Assembly: GCF_021023135.1 (NCBI RefSeq)
Contig: NZ_PGFV01000003.1
Coordinates: forward strand, 483,823-547,822
From: Brevibacterium sp. CCUG 69071
Lineage (GTDB): Bacteria > Actinomycetota > Actinomycetes > Actinomycetales > Brevibacteriaceae
Direction of reading: 5' to 3'
DNA: 64,000 bases
A program made the translations under genes and the position numbers. Below the pieces are notes generated by a model that saw nothing but the letters and a program-made list of their open reading frames with translations, was not told where the DNA came from and ran no database searches. Below, piece after piece: positions 34,343 through 43,912 of this stretch (position 1 is its first letter; each line of letters starts with the position of its first letter).

Positions 34343-35569
34343 TCACAAGAAGATCAGCCCGACCAGGCCAGCGCCAATGACCGCAGCCCAGGCCGGTAAG
34401 TTCCACTTCGTTTGAGCGATAAACACCACGACCGCCAGCGCCAAGGTCGTCGGTGAAGTGATGCCCTGAGCAAATACCGGGTCGTAGAGAGCCGCGGCAA
34501 GAATGCCGACGACGGCACCATTGATGCCCATCAACGCCCGGCGAGCCCAACGAGCGTGGCGGAGACGCTCCCAGAACGGCAGAGCCCCGATTGTCAACAG
34601 GCCTGCAGGCAGAAAAATCGCGACAAGCGCGATGGCCGCTCCGATCAGTCCAGTCGGCCCAGTCGTCGTGGAGGCTCCCAGGAATGCAGCGAAGGTAAAC
34701 AGTGGTCCCGGGACTGCTTGCGCGGCACCATATCCGGCCAGAAAGGTGTTGTGCTCGACGAGACCGGTTTGGACCGTCTCGGCATTCAAAAGCGGGAGCA
34801 CCACGTGTCCACCACCGAAGACAAGCGACCCCGAGCGGTAGAACACGTCCAGCAATCGAAGGCTCGGATCGCCTGTCATCGCAGCCACGATCGGCAGCAA
34901 CGCCAACAGCACGATGAACGCTGTCAGTGCGGCCACACCCATAGTCCGAGAAACCCGGAAGCCCAGATCGTGGCGCGGGCCCTCGTCGTCGACACCGTCA
35001 CCGCGGAGCCACACCAGGCCAACGAGTCCGCCGATGACAATCGCGAGGCCTTGCACGGCCGAGTTCGGTACGAGGAGCACGATGATCATCGCGGCTCCTG
35101 CAATCGTGGCGCGTTTGGCATCCGGCGTGAGATTTTTCGCCATCCCGAACACTGCCTGCGCCACGACTGCCACCGCTGCTGCTTTCAATCCGTACAGCCA
35201 TCCCGAGCCGGCTAGATCACCGAAACTCGCAAGACCAATGGCGAAGGCGACCATAAAGATTGCCGAGGGCATGGTGAAGGCGAACCATGCCGCTAATAGC
35301 CCGCCGATACCGGCCCGTTGCAGACCAATCGCCATGCCAATCTGGCTGGAAGCTGGGCCGGGAAGAAACTGACACAACGCCACCAAGTCCGCATATGCTC
35401 GGTCACTGAACCACTGGCGGCGCTCGACGAACGCATCACGGAAATACCCCAAATGCGCGACGGGCCCTCCGAAGGATGTCACTCCCAGACGGAGGAACGC
35501 CCAGAACACCTCTGTGATTGCCCCGGGGTTCGTTCGCCCCGACTGTGTGTCTATCGTCGAATCATTCAT
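34343..35569 (-). CDS. chrA: Chromate transporter ChrA
   Basis: A 408-residue two-domain CHR-family permease. The first half has FGGPVAHLGYFRDAFVERRQW, and the second has the degenerate repeat FGGGHVVLPLL, as in long-chain ChrA. It expels chromate using the proton gradient. ATG 35569 follows AAGGTGG. It is divergent from the ArsR-phosphatase fusion gene, whose start is 47 bp away, so that gene may regulate it. Confidence 0.9.
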   Translation of the reverse strand: MNDSTIDTQSGRTNPGAITEVFWAFLRLGVTSFGGPVAHLGYFRDAFVERRQWFSDRAYADLVALCQFLPGPASSQIGMAIGLQRAGIGGLLAAWFAFTMPSAIFMVAFAIGLASFGDLAGSGWLYGLKAAAVAVVAQAVFGMAKNLTPDAKRATIAGAAMIIVLLVPNSAVQGLAIVIGGLVGLVWLRGDGVDDEGPRHDLGFRVSRTMGVAALTAFIVLLALLPIVAAMTGDPSLRLLDVFYRSGSLVFGGGHVVLPLLNAETVQTGLVEHNTFLAGYGAAQAVPGPLFTFAAFLGASTTTGPTGLIGAAIALVAIFLPAGLLTIGALPFWERLRHARWARRALMGINGAVVGILAAALYDPVFAQGITSPTTLALAVVVFIAQTKWNLPAWAAVIGAGLVGLIFL

Positions 35570-35616
35570 CGCCACCACCTTGACCTCGATGCGATGTTTC
35601 AGTCAACATTGAGACA

Positions 35617-36288
35617 ATGAATGATGAGAGAACTTCGGTCGTGCGTCGTTCTGCGCTCCATGCCGCCTTAGGAGATCCCGCACGCCTGCAAGTCATTGAT
35701 CTCCTTGTGCTTGGCGACCGATCCCCGAGTGAACTCATTGCTCGGCTCGATCTGTCGTCGAACTTGCTCACTCACCATCTCGGCGTCCTGGAACGGGAGG
35801 GGCTCATCTCTCGGTCCCCGTCAGAGGGCGACCGTCGTCGCAGTTACATTCGCCTTCACAGGGAGGTCTTGGACCGTCTGGGCGACTATCGTGGCCCCTG
35901 TGCCCAGCGGATCGTCTTCATCTGTACGGGCAACTCGGCACGCTCGCCTTTGGCCGCAGCCCTCTGGTCCCGTCGTAGCACTATTCCGGCAACATCGGCG
36001 GGTACACATCCCGCACGTGCTGTGTCGCCACTTGCGCAGAGGATTGCTGCGCGACACGGCCTTGACATCAGCACACATCGCCCACGTTCTATCGAAAACA
36101 CAGCCGGGCCGGAGGACTTGCTCGTGACTCTCTGCGACCGCGCCCATGAAACTCTCCGCGACGTCAGCGTCATCCATTGGTCTGTTCCCAATCCGAGCAC
36201 GAACGGAACCGAGCAAGACTACGAGAGGGCCTTTGGGGACATCAGCACTCGCCTCACCACACTTAGCAGGCAGTTGACAGCTCACTGA
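35617..36288 (+). CDS. ArsR-like winged helix fused to a low-molecular-weight phosphatase
   Basis: A 223-residue fusion. Residues about 1-85 are a winged-helix domain (LHAALGDPARLQVIDLLVLG, then LTHHLGVLEREGL), and residues about 95-220 are an LMW phosphatase/arsenate reductase domain with VFICTGNSARSPLAAALW, an intact CX5RS P-loop. The winged-helix part has no obvious Cys metal site. Such fusions could sense arsenate or a phosphoester directly. Its position opposite chrA suggests regulation of that gene, which is inference. Confidence 0.8.
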   Translation: MNDERTSVVRRSALHAALGDPARLQVIDLLVLGDRSPSELIARLDLSSNLLTHHLGVLEREGLISRSPSEGDRRRSYIRLHREVLDRLGDYRGPCAQRIVFICTGNSARSPLAAALWSRRSTIPATSAGTHPARAVSPLAQRIAARHGLDISTHRPRSIENTAGPEDLLVTLCDRAHETLRDVSVIHWSVPNPSTNGTEQDYERAFGDISTRLTTLSRQLTAH

Positions 36289-36377
36289 TCATTGGCAACT
36301 AGACAGCCTGGGTGGCTTGATGCGGAGCCCACCCCTGACCGTCAGCGTCCACGAGGCCGAATCCAGGGTCGGTGAAC

Positions 36378-36746
36378 TCAGTTGAGACGGTTACGTAAGA
36401 TTCCAAGAAATTCGTCAGCGCGCTCAACCTGCCTTGCCAGCTTCTCCCGCTTGGCCACGGCATCATCGAGCAGCGCCACGAGTTGCTCTCGTGCACTACT
36501 GCGTTCGGCATTAGGTGCGCTGCTTTCGAGGATGTCGAGCAGGGTCAGGAGTTCGCCCATCTCGCCGGTGGTGTAGTTCAGTGCCTTCATGCGACGAATC
36601 GTCATCAACCGGCGAAAATCCTCATCTGTATAGACGCGGAACCCTCCTTCGGTTCTCCCCGTGGCAGGGATGAGGCCGATCTCTTCGTAATGACGCAAAG
36701 TGCGCGAGGACATTCCCGATTTCTCTGCCATCTCCCCAATGTGCAC
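36378..36746 (-). CDS. MerR-family regulator
   Basis: A 122-residue MerR-type regulator starting with GTG at 36746. The N-terminal DNA-binding domain has GEMAEKSGMSSRTLRHYEEIGLI and EGGFRVYTDED. A short coiled-coil follows, and there is no Cys, so metal sensing is unlikely. It is divergent from the SulP gene, with a long palindrome between them that probably is its operator. Confidence 0.88.
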   Translation of the reverse strand: MHIGEMAEKSGMSSRTLRHYEEIGLIPATGRTEGGFRVYTDEDFRRLMTIRRMKALNYTTGEMGELLTLLDILESSAPNAERSSAREQLVALLDDAVAKREKLARQVERADEFLGILRNRLN

Positions 36747-36798
36747 AACGATCCCCTCGATTGACGCCGTATGAATCCTGCCTCCGGCACGGTTTGCC

Positions 36799-36825
36799 TC
36801 AACTCTAACGCAACGTTAATGTTGA
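36799..36825. promoter_or_regulatory. 27-bp interrupted palindrome between MerR and SulP genes
   Basis: Arms TCAAC and GTTGA at the ends and TAACG/CGTTA inside, around a CAA centre, all exactly symmetric. MerR proteins bind such long palindromes between promoter hexamers. Confidence 0.6.
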
Positions 36826-36888
36826 ATGTGAACTCTGACATCACGTGAAGGTTCACGGACCCCCGAAAACGCGCCTGAGGAGACTGCT

Positions 36889-38415
36889 GTGTCCACATCC
36901 CAAATCATTCATGACAAAGACCATCCGACTCCCGACGAACGCCAAAGCGTGCGTCGGACTCTGAAACGTCCTAGCTGGCTCAAAACCGAGATTCTGGGTG
37001 GGCTCGTCGTTGCCCTGGCCCTTATCCCTGAGGCCATTGCCTTCTCGATCATCGCCGGCGTGGATCCACGAGTCGGCCTCTTCGCCTCATTCACCATGGC
37101 AGTCACGACCGCGATCCTTGGAGGCAGACCCGCGATGATCTCCGCTGCCACCGGTGCCGTTGCGCTCGTGATCGCGCCACTCGTTGCTTCTCATGGGGTC
37201 GACTACTTCATCGCTGCCGTAATCCTGGCTGGGGTTTCCCAGGTGATCCTGGCCCTTGTTGGTGCTGCCAGGTTGATGCGGTTCATTCCGCGTCAGGTCA
37301 TGGTTGGTTTCGTCAACGCTTTGGCAATCCTGATTTTCATCTCCCAGGTCCCTGAACTCATTGGTGTTCCGTGGCTGGTCTATCCCTTGTGCCTGCTGGG
37401 GTTGCTCGTCGTCTTCGTCCTCCCCAAGTTCACCTCTATCGTGCCTGCACCGCTTGTTGCCATCATCGTCTTAACGGTCCTTGTCGTCGTCCTGGCTCTT
37501 GATGTACCGAATGTCGGCGATAAGGGACAACTCCCCGAATCACTGCCGACTCTTCTCTTTCCGAACGTGCCACTGAGCCTCGAAACCTTGCAGGTGATCG
37601 CACCCTACGCCCTGGCCATGGCAGTGGTCGGTCTTCTCGAATCTCTCATGACAGCCAAACTCGTCGACGACGTCACCGACACCCATTCCAACAAGACCCG
37701 CGAATCCTGGGGACAAGGCGTGGCAAATATTGTCACCGGCTTCTTCGGGGGCATGGGCGGCTGCGCGATGGTCGGTCAAACAATGATCAACGTCAAAGCC
37801 TCAGGAGCTCGCACCCGCATCTCAACATTCTGCGCCGGAGTCTTCCTCCTCATCCTCGTTGTCACCCTTGGCGACGTCGTTGCCCTGATCCCGATGGCAG
37901 CGTTGGTGGCGATCATGATGTTCGTCTCCTGGGCAACATTCGACTGGCACTCCATCCGTCCCAGCACTCTGGCCAGGATGCCGAAATCCGAGACCACAGT
38001 CATGCTTGTCACCGTCATCGCTACAGTGTGGACCCATAACCTCGCCATAGGAGTCATCCTCGGCGTGATCGTAGCCATGGTCGCCTTCGCCAACCGGGTT
38101 GCTCACTTCGTTCGTGTCAACAAAGAAATCACAGAGACCTCAGGTCAGCCAACCGCCCGCTACACCGTCGAAGGTGAACTGTTCTTCGCCTCGTCGAATG
38201 ACCTCTACACCATGTTCGACTATGCCGAGGACCCTGATCACATTGTCATCGATATGCACCAATCCCACCTTTGGGACGCTTCAACCATCGCTGCACTGGA
38301 TTCCGTGACCGACAAATACGAACACTATGGCAAGCACGTCGACATCATCGGACTCAACAATGCCAGCCGGAGAATGCGCGTACGTCTGGGCGGATTGGCC
38401 AAGAACGGCGAATAG
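36889..38415 (+). CDS. SulP-family anion transporter with STAS domain
   Basis: A 508-residue SulP transporter starting with GTG at 36889 after GAGGAG. About 10-12 membrane helices include [20 protein letters not shown] and [15 protein letters not shown]. The C-terminal STAS domain (about 425-508) starts [15 protein letters not shown] and contains [14 protein letters not shown]. SulP proteins import sulfate, bicarbonate or other anions; selenate transport is possible given the surrounding sel genes, but nothing here proves it. Base composition is low in GC (about 52% in one 60-nt line). Confidence 0.88.
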   Translation: MSTSQIIHDKDHPTPDERQSVRRTLKRPSWLKTEILGGLVVALALIPEAIAFSIIAGVDPRVGLFASFTMAVTTAILGGRPAMISAATGAVALVIAPLVASHGVDYFIAAVILAGVSQVILALVGAARLMRFIPRQVMVGFVNALAILIFISQVPELIGVPWLVYPLCLLGLLVVFVLPKFTSIVPAPLVAIIVLTVLVVVLALDVPNVGDKGQLPESLPTLLFPNVPLSLETLQVIAPYALAMAVVGLLESLMTAKLVDDVTDTHSNKTRESWGQGVANIVTGFFGGMGGCAMVGQTMINVKASGARTRISTFCAGVFLLILVVTLGDVVALIPMAALVAIMMFVSWATFDWHSIRPSTLARMPKSETTVMLVTVIATVWTHNLAIGVILGVIVAMVAFANRVAHFVRVNKEITETSGQPTARYTVEGELFFASSNDLYTMFDYAEDPDHIVIDMHQSHLWDASTIAALDSVTDKYEHYGKHVDIIGLNNASRRMRVRLGGLAKNGE

Positions 38416-38521
38416 GCACCATCGAATGCGCAACGGTGACCCGGCGTACCGAGAAGCGTGCAGTCGACTCTTGAAATCTGTGCTCTTACCTTCTGAAAGC
38501 GACAATCCCGGCCGGTAGTAA

Positions 38522-38762
38522 GAGACCATCGCCTTGTGCGATCAGACGTTCGAGGACAAGCTCAGCGGAGAATCCCGCGCCGACCGCATCGGATTGCACA
38601 AACTCATCGACTACGCACGCGAGGGTGACCATATCCGTGTTGCCTGGCTGGATCAACTCGGCCGAGACACCCGAGATCTCTAGTCGATCATTGACACGCT
38701 GACTGCGGAGGGCTGCACGCTCACCTTCGCCTCGGCGAACATCATCGTCTCTAAAGTTGGAT
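38522..38762 (+). pseudogene. Serine recombinase (resolvase) remnant
   Basis: In frame from 38522 the translation reads FEDKLSGESRADRIGLHKL, then LIDYAREGDHIRVAWLDQLG and RDTRDL, followed by a TAG at 38681-38683 and then IIDTLTAEGCTLTFASANI. This is the central part of a Tn3-type resolvase/invertase catalytic domain. The N-terminal Ser region and the DNA-binding C-terminus are absent. It is a fragment of a mobile element lying just upstream of tRNA-Sec. Confidence 0.8.
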
Positions 38763-38810
38763 GCTCCCGATGCGGCAGCGGCCTGCGCCCGACACGGTAA
38801 GATTCTGCAC

Positions 38811-38905
38811 GGAGGCGTCCGAGTCCTGGTGGGCTCCCCGGTCTTCAAAACCGGTGAGACCGAGCATCTCGGTCTGGCGGGTTCGATTCCCGTCCGCCTC
38901 CGCCA
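38811..38905 (+). tRNA. selC: tRNA-Sec (anticodon TCA)
   Basis: A 95-nt tRNA. It has the GGAGGCG/CGCCTCC acceptor stem, a 6-bp D stem (GAGTCC with GGGCTC) around a 4-nt loop, anticodon stem CCGGT/ACCGG with loop CTTCAAA (anticodon TCA), and a long variable arm (AGACCGAG with CTCGGTCT). It also has a T loop TTCGATT and an encoded GCCA end. The long variable arm, 6-bp D stem and UCA anticodon are diagnostic of selenocysteine tRNA. It is followed 82 bp later by selA. Confidence 0.95.
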
Positions 38906-38987
38906 CTACCATCGTCGACGTCGATGGACCGCACCCTAGGAACGCTCTCCCGAGCGGACCTCGACGGCAGTGAAAGGAGCGGACGCC

Positions 38988-40421
38988 TTGACCGAGTCGG
39001 ATCCGCGCCGCAGCATCCCGCGCACCGATCACCTCCTCGCTCTGCCCGAGGTCGTCGCCGCAGCTCAGAGACTCGGTCAGTCGACGATCAAGGCCGTCAT
39101 CGCAGAAGCTCAGTCCGCCGCCCGGGACGGTCGGATCACCCCCGCCGAGGTGGCCCCCACCGTCATCGATCGGCTCGGTTCCCGTTCGGCCTCCTCACTG
39201 ACCCCGGTGCTCAACGCGACCGGCATCATCGTCCACACCAACCTCGGCCGGGCGCCGTTGTCCGAGGCCGCGCAGCGAGCCGTCGCGGACGCGGCCGGCT
39301 ATGTCGATGTGGAGATGGACCTCGCCACGGGCAAGCGCAGCAAGCGCGGGATGGGCGCGAAGCAGGCGCTACTGCGCGCCTGCCCCGCCGCCGAGGACGC
39401 CCTCATCGTCAACAACGGGGCGGCCGCTCTGCTGCTCGCGGTCACCGCGCTGCGCGCCGATCATTCGAGCCCCCGCGGTCATCGTGCGGACCCTTCCACC
39501 GCGCGGGGGCCTCGGGCCGATGGCCCGACCGCGGGCTCGCCCGATGCGGAGGAGATCATCGTCAGCCGCGGCGAACTCATCGAGATCGGCGCGGGCTTCC
39601 GGCTGCCCGACCTGATGACGACCACCGGCGCGAGACTCCGCGAGGTCGGCACCACGAACCGCACCCACCTCGCCGACTACGCCGAGGCGATCAGTGAGGC
39701 CACCGCGAGCCTGCTCAAGGTCCACACGAGCAATTTCCGCGTCGAAGGCTTCACCGCTGACGTCGAAATCGCGGGTCTGCGCACCCTCGCGGACGAACAC
39801 GGACTGCCGCTCATCGCCGACCTCGGCAGCGGACTCTTCGACCCCGACGACGCCCTGCCCGATGAACCCGATATCGCCGGGGCCCTGCGCGCCGGGGCCG
39901 ACGTCGTCATCGTCAGCGGCGACAAACTCCTCGGCGGACCTCAGGCCGGCCTCATCCTCGGCCGGACCGAAGCCGTGCAGGCCATCGCGACGCACCCGCT
40001 GGCCCGGGCGATGCGCACCGACAAGCTCACCCTCGCCGCCCTCGAGGCCACGGTCGCACATGCTCAGAATCCCGTCCGCGACGCCCTCCACATCGACCTC
40101 GACCGGCTGCAGGCCCGAACCGTGCGACTGGCGGAATCCACATCGGGCACCGTCGTCGCCCACGACGGTCACGTCGGCGGTGGGGGAGCCCCCGGAGTGC
40201 CCCTTCCGGGGTGGACCGTCGAGCTGCCGGAGGCCTTCGCCGAGCAGCTGCGCCTCGGCGACCCGGCCATCGTCGCCCGCGTCCACCAGGGACGATGCCT
40301 CATCGACCTGCGCTGTGTGCCTGAGGGCGATGACGATCGGATCGCCGAGGCCATCGCCCGGATCCGCGGTCGCTCACCCGATGGGGAGGACGGCCACCGC
40401 ACCCCACCTCGGCGATCATGA
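38988..40421 (+). CDS. selA: L-seryl-tRNA(Sec) selenium transferase
   Basis: A 477-residue PLP enzyme that turns Ser-tRNA(Sec) into Sec-tRNA(Sec). VLNATGIIVHTNLGRAPLS is the N-terminal signature, and the PLP lysine is Lys313 in IVSGDKLLGGPQAGLILG. TTG at 38988 is chosen because AGGAG lies 8 nt upstream; GTG 38970 would place that sequence inside the gene. Residues about 158-183 form a Ser/Pro/Arg-rich insertion not in E. coli SelA. Its stop overlaps the selB start by 4 bp. Confidence 0.95.
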   Translation: MTESDPRRSIPRTDHLLALPEVVAAAQRLGQSTIKAVIAEAQSAARDGRITPAEVAPTVIDRLGSRSASSLTPVLNATGIIVHTNLGRAPLSEAAQRAVADAAGYVDVEMDLATGKRSKRGMGAKQALLRACPAAEDALIVNNGAAALLLAVTALRADHSSPRGHRADPSTARGPRADGPTAGSPDAEEIIVSRGELIEIGAGFRLPDLMTTTGARLREVGTTNRTHLADYAEAISEATASLLKVHTSNFRVEGFTADVEIAGLRTLADEHGLPLIADLGSGLFDPDDALPDEPDIAGALRAGADVVIVSGDKLLGGPQAGLILGRTEAVQAIATHPLARAMRTDKLTLAALEATVAHAQNPVRDALHIDLDRLQARTVRLAESTSGTVVAHDGHVGGGGAPGVPLPGWTVELPEAFAEQLRLGDPAIVARVHQGRCLIDLRCVPEGDDDRIAEAIARIRGRSPDGEDGHRTPPRRS

Positions 40422-42271
40422 CCGAGACCTACGTCGTCGCCACCGCCGGACACGTCGACCACGGCAAATCGACCCTGGTGGCCGCCCTGACGGGAATGGA
40501 ACCGGACCGCTGGGCCGAGGAGAAGAAGCGCGGGCTGACGATCGACCTCGGCTTCGCCTGGACCACCCTGCCCTCGGGTCGCGAACTCGCCTTCGTCGAC
40601 GTCCCCGGGCACGAGAGGTTCCTCGCGAACATGCTCGCCGGGGTCGGTCCCGCCCCCATCGTCTGCCTGGTCATCGCCGCGGACAAGGGCTGGCAGGCCC
40701 AGTCGAGCGACCATCGGGATGCGATCTTGGCGCTCGGCATCACCCACGGACTCGTCGTCATCACCCGGGCTGACATCGCTCCCGACGCCGTTGCCGGAAC
40801 CGAGGCCCAGGTCAGAGCGCAGCTGCGGGACACTCTTCTCGCCGATGCTCCCGTCGTCACGGTTTCGGCGACCACCGGCGAGGGCATCGCAGGACTCGTT
40901 GACACCCTCGATGAGGTGACCGCGTCTGCGCCCGCCCCGGACCTCGATGCGCGACTGCGGCTGTGGGTCGACCGTGCGTTCACGATCAGGGGCGCGGGCA
41001 CCGTCGTCACCGGCACGCTTGCCGCCGGCACCCTGCGCGCGGGTGAGACCGTGGAGATCTCCGGCGAGGCGATCGCGCAGACGGCCGGGGTGCGCGGACT
41101 GCAGAGCCGAAACTCCTCCGCCGAGGCGGTCGTGCCCCACGCCCGCGTGGCCGTGAACCTGCGCGATGTCCCCGCCGAGGACATCCACCGCGGCGATGCG
41201 CTCATCACCCCTGATGCCTGGCCCCTCGTCGAGGTCATCGACGTGCGTCGAACCATGGGCGTGGCCCTCGACGACGGAGCGCACGAGCTCATGCTCCACA
41301 TCGGCACCGCGGCGATCCCCGTCCACCTCCGTCCCTTCGACGCCGACCACGCCCGGCTCACCCTTGATCGCCCGTTGCCGCTGCAGGTGGGTGACCGGAT
41401 CGTGCTGCGCAGCCCGGGCAGCCGCAATGTCTTCGCCGGAGTCTTCGTCCTCGACGTCGATCCGCCCGAGCTCAATCGTCGCGGCGCGGGTCGTCGGCGC
41501 GGGCAGGAACTGGCCACTCGACCGGTGACCGGGGACATCCTCGCCGAGGTGGCCCGCCGCGGGGCCGTGCAGCGTCGGGTTCTCGTCCGGTTCGGTCTGC
41601 AGGTGCCGGAGAGTCTGCCGTCCGAGGTCGAGGAGCTCGCCGGGGGCTGGCTCGTCCACAGTCCCGCGCTGGAGGTCTGGATCGAGACCGCCCGGACACT
41701 GGTGGGCAGACTGCTCAAGGCGCAGCCTTTGGCGGCCGGAGTGCCGGTCAAAGCCGTCGTCGAGGCTCTCCGTCGTGCCGAACCTCCCGTGCCTGACGAC
41801 GGAACCGCGACCGGGAAGCCCGGAGCCGGGCCCGCCCGCGGCCTCGTCGCGACCGTACTGTCCCGCGCCGGACTCGAGACGGTCGACGGAATGGTCCGCC
41901 CGCCCGGTCACCAAGCCGATCTCGGGGCTGCCGAAGCCGGCATCGCCGAGGTGGAGCGTCGGCTCGCGGCCGATCCCTTCGCCGCCCCCGAAGCCCACGA
42001 TCTGCGCGAACTCGGCCTCGGAGTGCGGGAGCTCGCCGTCGCCGAGAAGGCAGGGAGGATCCTCCGCCTCGGCGATGGGGTCATCGTGTCTCCGCGTACT
42101 CCGGCGCAGGCGATGCGTCTGCTCGCGGGACTCGATCAGCCGTTCACGACGAGTCAGGCGCGGCAGGCGCTGGACACGACGAGGCGGATCGTCATTCCCC
42201 TGCTCGAACATCTCGACGCGCGGGGGTGGACGCGGCGGATCGGCGCCACCCATCGGGAAGTGGTGCGGTAG
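40418..42271 (+). CDS. selB: Selenocysteine-specific elongation factor
   Basis: A 617-residue GTPase that brings Sec-tRNA to UGA codons next to a SECIS hairpin. G1 is AGHVDHGKSTLVAAL, G3 is FVDVPGHERFL and G4 is VVITRAD (Arg replaces the usual Lys of NKxD-like motifs). EF-Tu-like domains II and III follow, then about 200 residues of winged-helix repeats ending with QALDTTRRIVIPLLEHLDARG, which bind the SECIS RNA. It is translationally coupled to selA. Confidence 0.95.
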   Translation: MTETYVVATAGHVDHGKSTLVAALTGMEPDRWAEEKKRGLTIDLGFAWTTLPSGRELAFVDVPGHERFLANMLAGVGPAPIVCLVIAADKGWQAQSSDHRDAILALGITHGLVVITRADIAPDAVAGTEAQVRAQLRDTLLADAPVVTVSATTGEGIAGLVDTLDEVTASAPAPDLDARLRLWVDRAFTIRGAGTVVTGTLAAGTLRAGETVEISGEAIAQTAGVRGLQSRNSSAEAVVPHARVAVNLRDVPAEDIHRGDALITPDAWPLVEVIDVRRTMGVALDDGAHELMLHIGTAAIPVHLRPFDADHARLTLDRPLPLQVGDRIVLRSPGSRNVFAGVFVLDVDPPELNRRGAGRRRGQELATRPVTGDILAEVARRGAVQRRVLVRFGLQVPESLPSEVEELAGGWLVHSPALEVWIETARTLVGRLLKAQPLAAGVPVKAVVEALRRAEPPVPDDGTATGKPGAGPARGLVATVLSRAGLETVDGMVRPPGHQADLGAAEAGIAEVERRLAADPFAAPEAHDLRELGLGVRELAVAEKAGRILRLGDGVIVSPRTPAQAMRLLAGLDQPFTTSQARQALDTTRRIVIPLLEHLDARGWTRRIGATHREVVR

Positions 42272-42331
42272 GACGCCGCGCTCCATGTCCGCTCGTCATC
42301 CGGTGTCGACAAATCACACCACCGGCGAATT

Positions 42332-42360
42332 ATTGTAATACAATCATGAGTGGAATGATT
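42332..42360. promoter_or_regulatory. Overlapping palindromes upstream of the aldehyde dehydrogenase
   Basis: ATTGTAATACAAT (42332-42344) is an exact 13-bp palindrome. Overlapping it, AATCAT (42342-42347) and ATGATT (42355-42360) form another inverted repeat, spacer 7 bp. The region is AT-rich compared with its surroundings and may be a regulator site. Confidence 0.45.
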
Positions 42361-42535
42361 GTCCGCGCCCGTTTCGGGCGTTACCGTCGATGGCATGGGT
42401 GATAACTGACTGCGATGATTCCTCGACCTCATCGGTGAGGGTCGACGGCGCCGCCGTGCATCGAATCGGCGGCCTCCGACGATGCCTCATGCGATCACAG
42501 ACAACACCACCCGAACATCAAAGGAGCTGCATCCT

Positions 42536-43912
42536 ATGTCGAACTACCGAGTCCAGAACCCCGCCACCGGAGAGATCGTCGAGACCTTCACCGAGGCCAC
42601 CGACGCCGAGATCGAAACCACCGTCACTGCCGCCTATGACGCCTATCTGACCTGGAAGGACACTGACATCCAGGAGCGCGCCGGGATCGTCCGGCGGGCC
42701 GCTGAGATCTTCCACGAGCGCAAGGACGAACTCGCCAAGGCGATCTCCCTCGAGATGGGCAAGTCCTATGAGGAGTCCGTCGACGAGGTCGAGTTCGCCG
42801 CTGACATCATCGAGTACTACGGCGTCCACGGCCCCACCCTGGCCACCGACTATCAGATCCCGAGCACCATCCCCGGCACCGCCCGCATCGAGGCCCTGCC
42901 CATCGGCGCCCTGCTCGGCGTCATGCCCTGGAACTTCCCCTACTACCAGGTCGCCAGGTTCGCCGCCCCGAACCTCGTGCTCGGCAATACCATCATGCTC
43001 AAGCACGCCGACATCTGTGGGCGCTCGGCGCTGCTCATCGAGGAGATCTTCCTGGCCGCCGGGGTCCCTGAAGGCGGCTATGCCCACCTGTTCTCCAATC
43101 ACGATCAGATCGCGACGATCATCGCCGACCCGCGCGTCCAAGGTGTGTCCCTGACCGGCTCGGAGAGGGCCGGTGCGATCATCGGCGCCCAGGCCGGACA
43201 GAATCTCAAGAAGGCCGTGCTCGAACTCGGTGGGATCGACCCGATGGTCGTCCTCGATGCCGATGACGTCGTCACGGTCGCCCGCGAAGCCTGGGAGTTC
43301 CGCGTCTACAACGCCGGCCAGGTCTGCAACTCGAACAAGCGGCTCATCGTCATGGACGACATCTACGACGACTTCGTCGCTGAGCTGGTCCGCCTCGGCA
43401 CCGGGCTCACTCCGGGGGATCCGGCGAAGCTCGGCGAGAACGAGTACGTGCCACTGTCCTCACGTGCCGCAGCCGAGACCGTCGACGCGCAGGTGAAGAA
43501 GGCCGTCTCCGAAGGCGCCCGAGTGCTCATCGGCGGGGAACTCTCCGAAGGCCCGGCCGCCTACTACTCGCCGACCGTGCTCGTCGACGTGCCCCGTGAC
43601 TCTGAATCCTACGGCGAGGAGATCTTCGGGCCCGTGGCCACGGTCTACAAGGTCAGCAGTGACGAGGAGGCCCTCGAGCTGGCCAATGACTGCGCCCTCG
43701 GACTCGGCGGCTCGGTGTTCTCGACCGACGAAGCCCGCGCAGACAGAGTCGCCGCCCGCCTCGAGGTCGGCATGACCCACGTCAACACCATCGCCGCCGA
43801 GGCCGCCGAGATCCCCTTCGGCGGAGTCAAGCGCTCCGGTTTCGGCCGCGAGATGGGCCCGATCGGTATGGGCGAGTTCGTCAACAAGCGCCTCCACTTC
43901 GTCGCGAAGTAG
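42536..43912 (+). CDS. NAD(P)-dependent succinate-semialdehyde-type dehydrogenase
   Basis: A 458-residue aldehyde dehydrogenase. It has MPWNFPYYQVARFAAP, the nucleotide-binding SLTGSERAGAIIGAQAG and VLELGGIDPMVVLDADD (catalytic Glu), and the nucleophile in YNAGQVCNSNKRL. It ends with GGVKRSGFGREMG. It oxidises succinate semialdehyde or a related aldehyde to the acid. ATG 42536 is preceded by AAGGAG; the 18 upstream residues of a longer frame are not family-like. Regulation probably involves the palindromes upstream. Confidence 0.88.
   Translation: MSNYRVQNPATGEIVETFTEATDAEIETTVTAAYDAYLTWKDTDIQERAGIVRRAAEIFHERKDELAKAISLEMGKSYEESVDEVEFAADIIEYYGVHGPTLATDYQIPSTIPGTARIEALPIGALLGVMPWNFPYYQVARFAAPNLVLGNTIMLKHADICGRSALLIEEIFLAAGVPEGGYAHLFSNHDQIATIIADPRVQGVSLTGSERAGAIIGAQAGQNLKKAVLELGGIDPMVVLDADDVVTVAREAWEFRVYNAGQVCNSNKRLIVMDDIYDDFVAELVRLGTGLTPGDPAKLGENEYVPLSSRAAAETVDAQVKKAVSEGARVLIGGELSEGPAAYYSPTVLVDVPRDSESYGEEIFGPVATVYKVSSDEEALELANDCALGLGGSVFSTDEARADRVAARLEVGMTHVNTIAAEAAEIPFGGVKRSGFGREMGPIGMGEFVNKRLHFVAK

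Noticed and set aside
40418..42271. SelB as an ordinary EF-Tu-like factor
   Set aside because: The C-terminal winged-helix extension and direct coupling to selA identify SelB.
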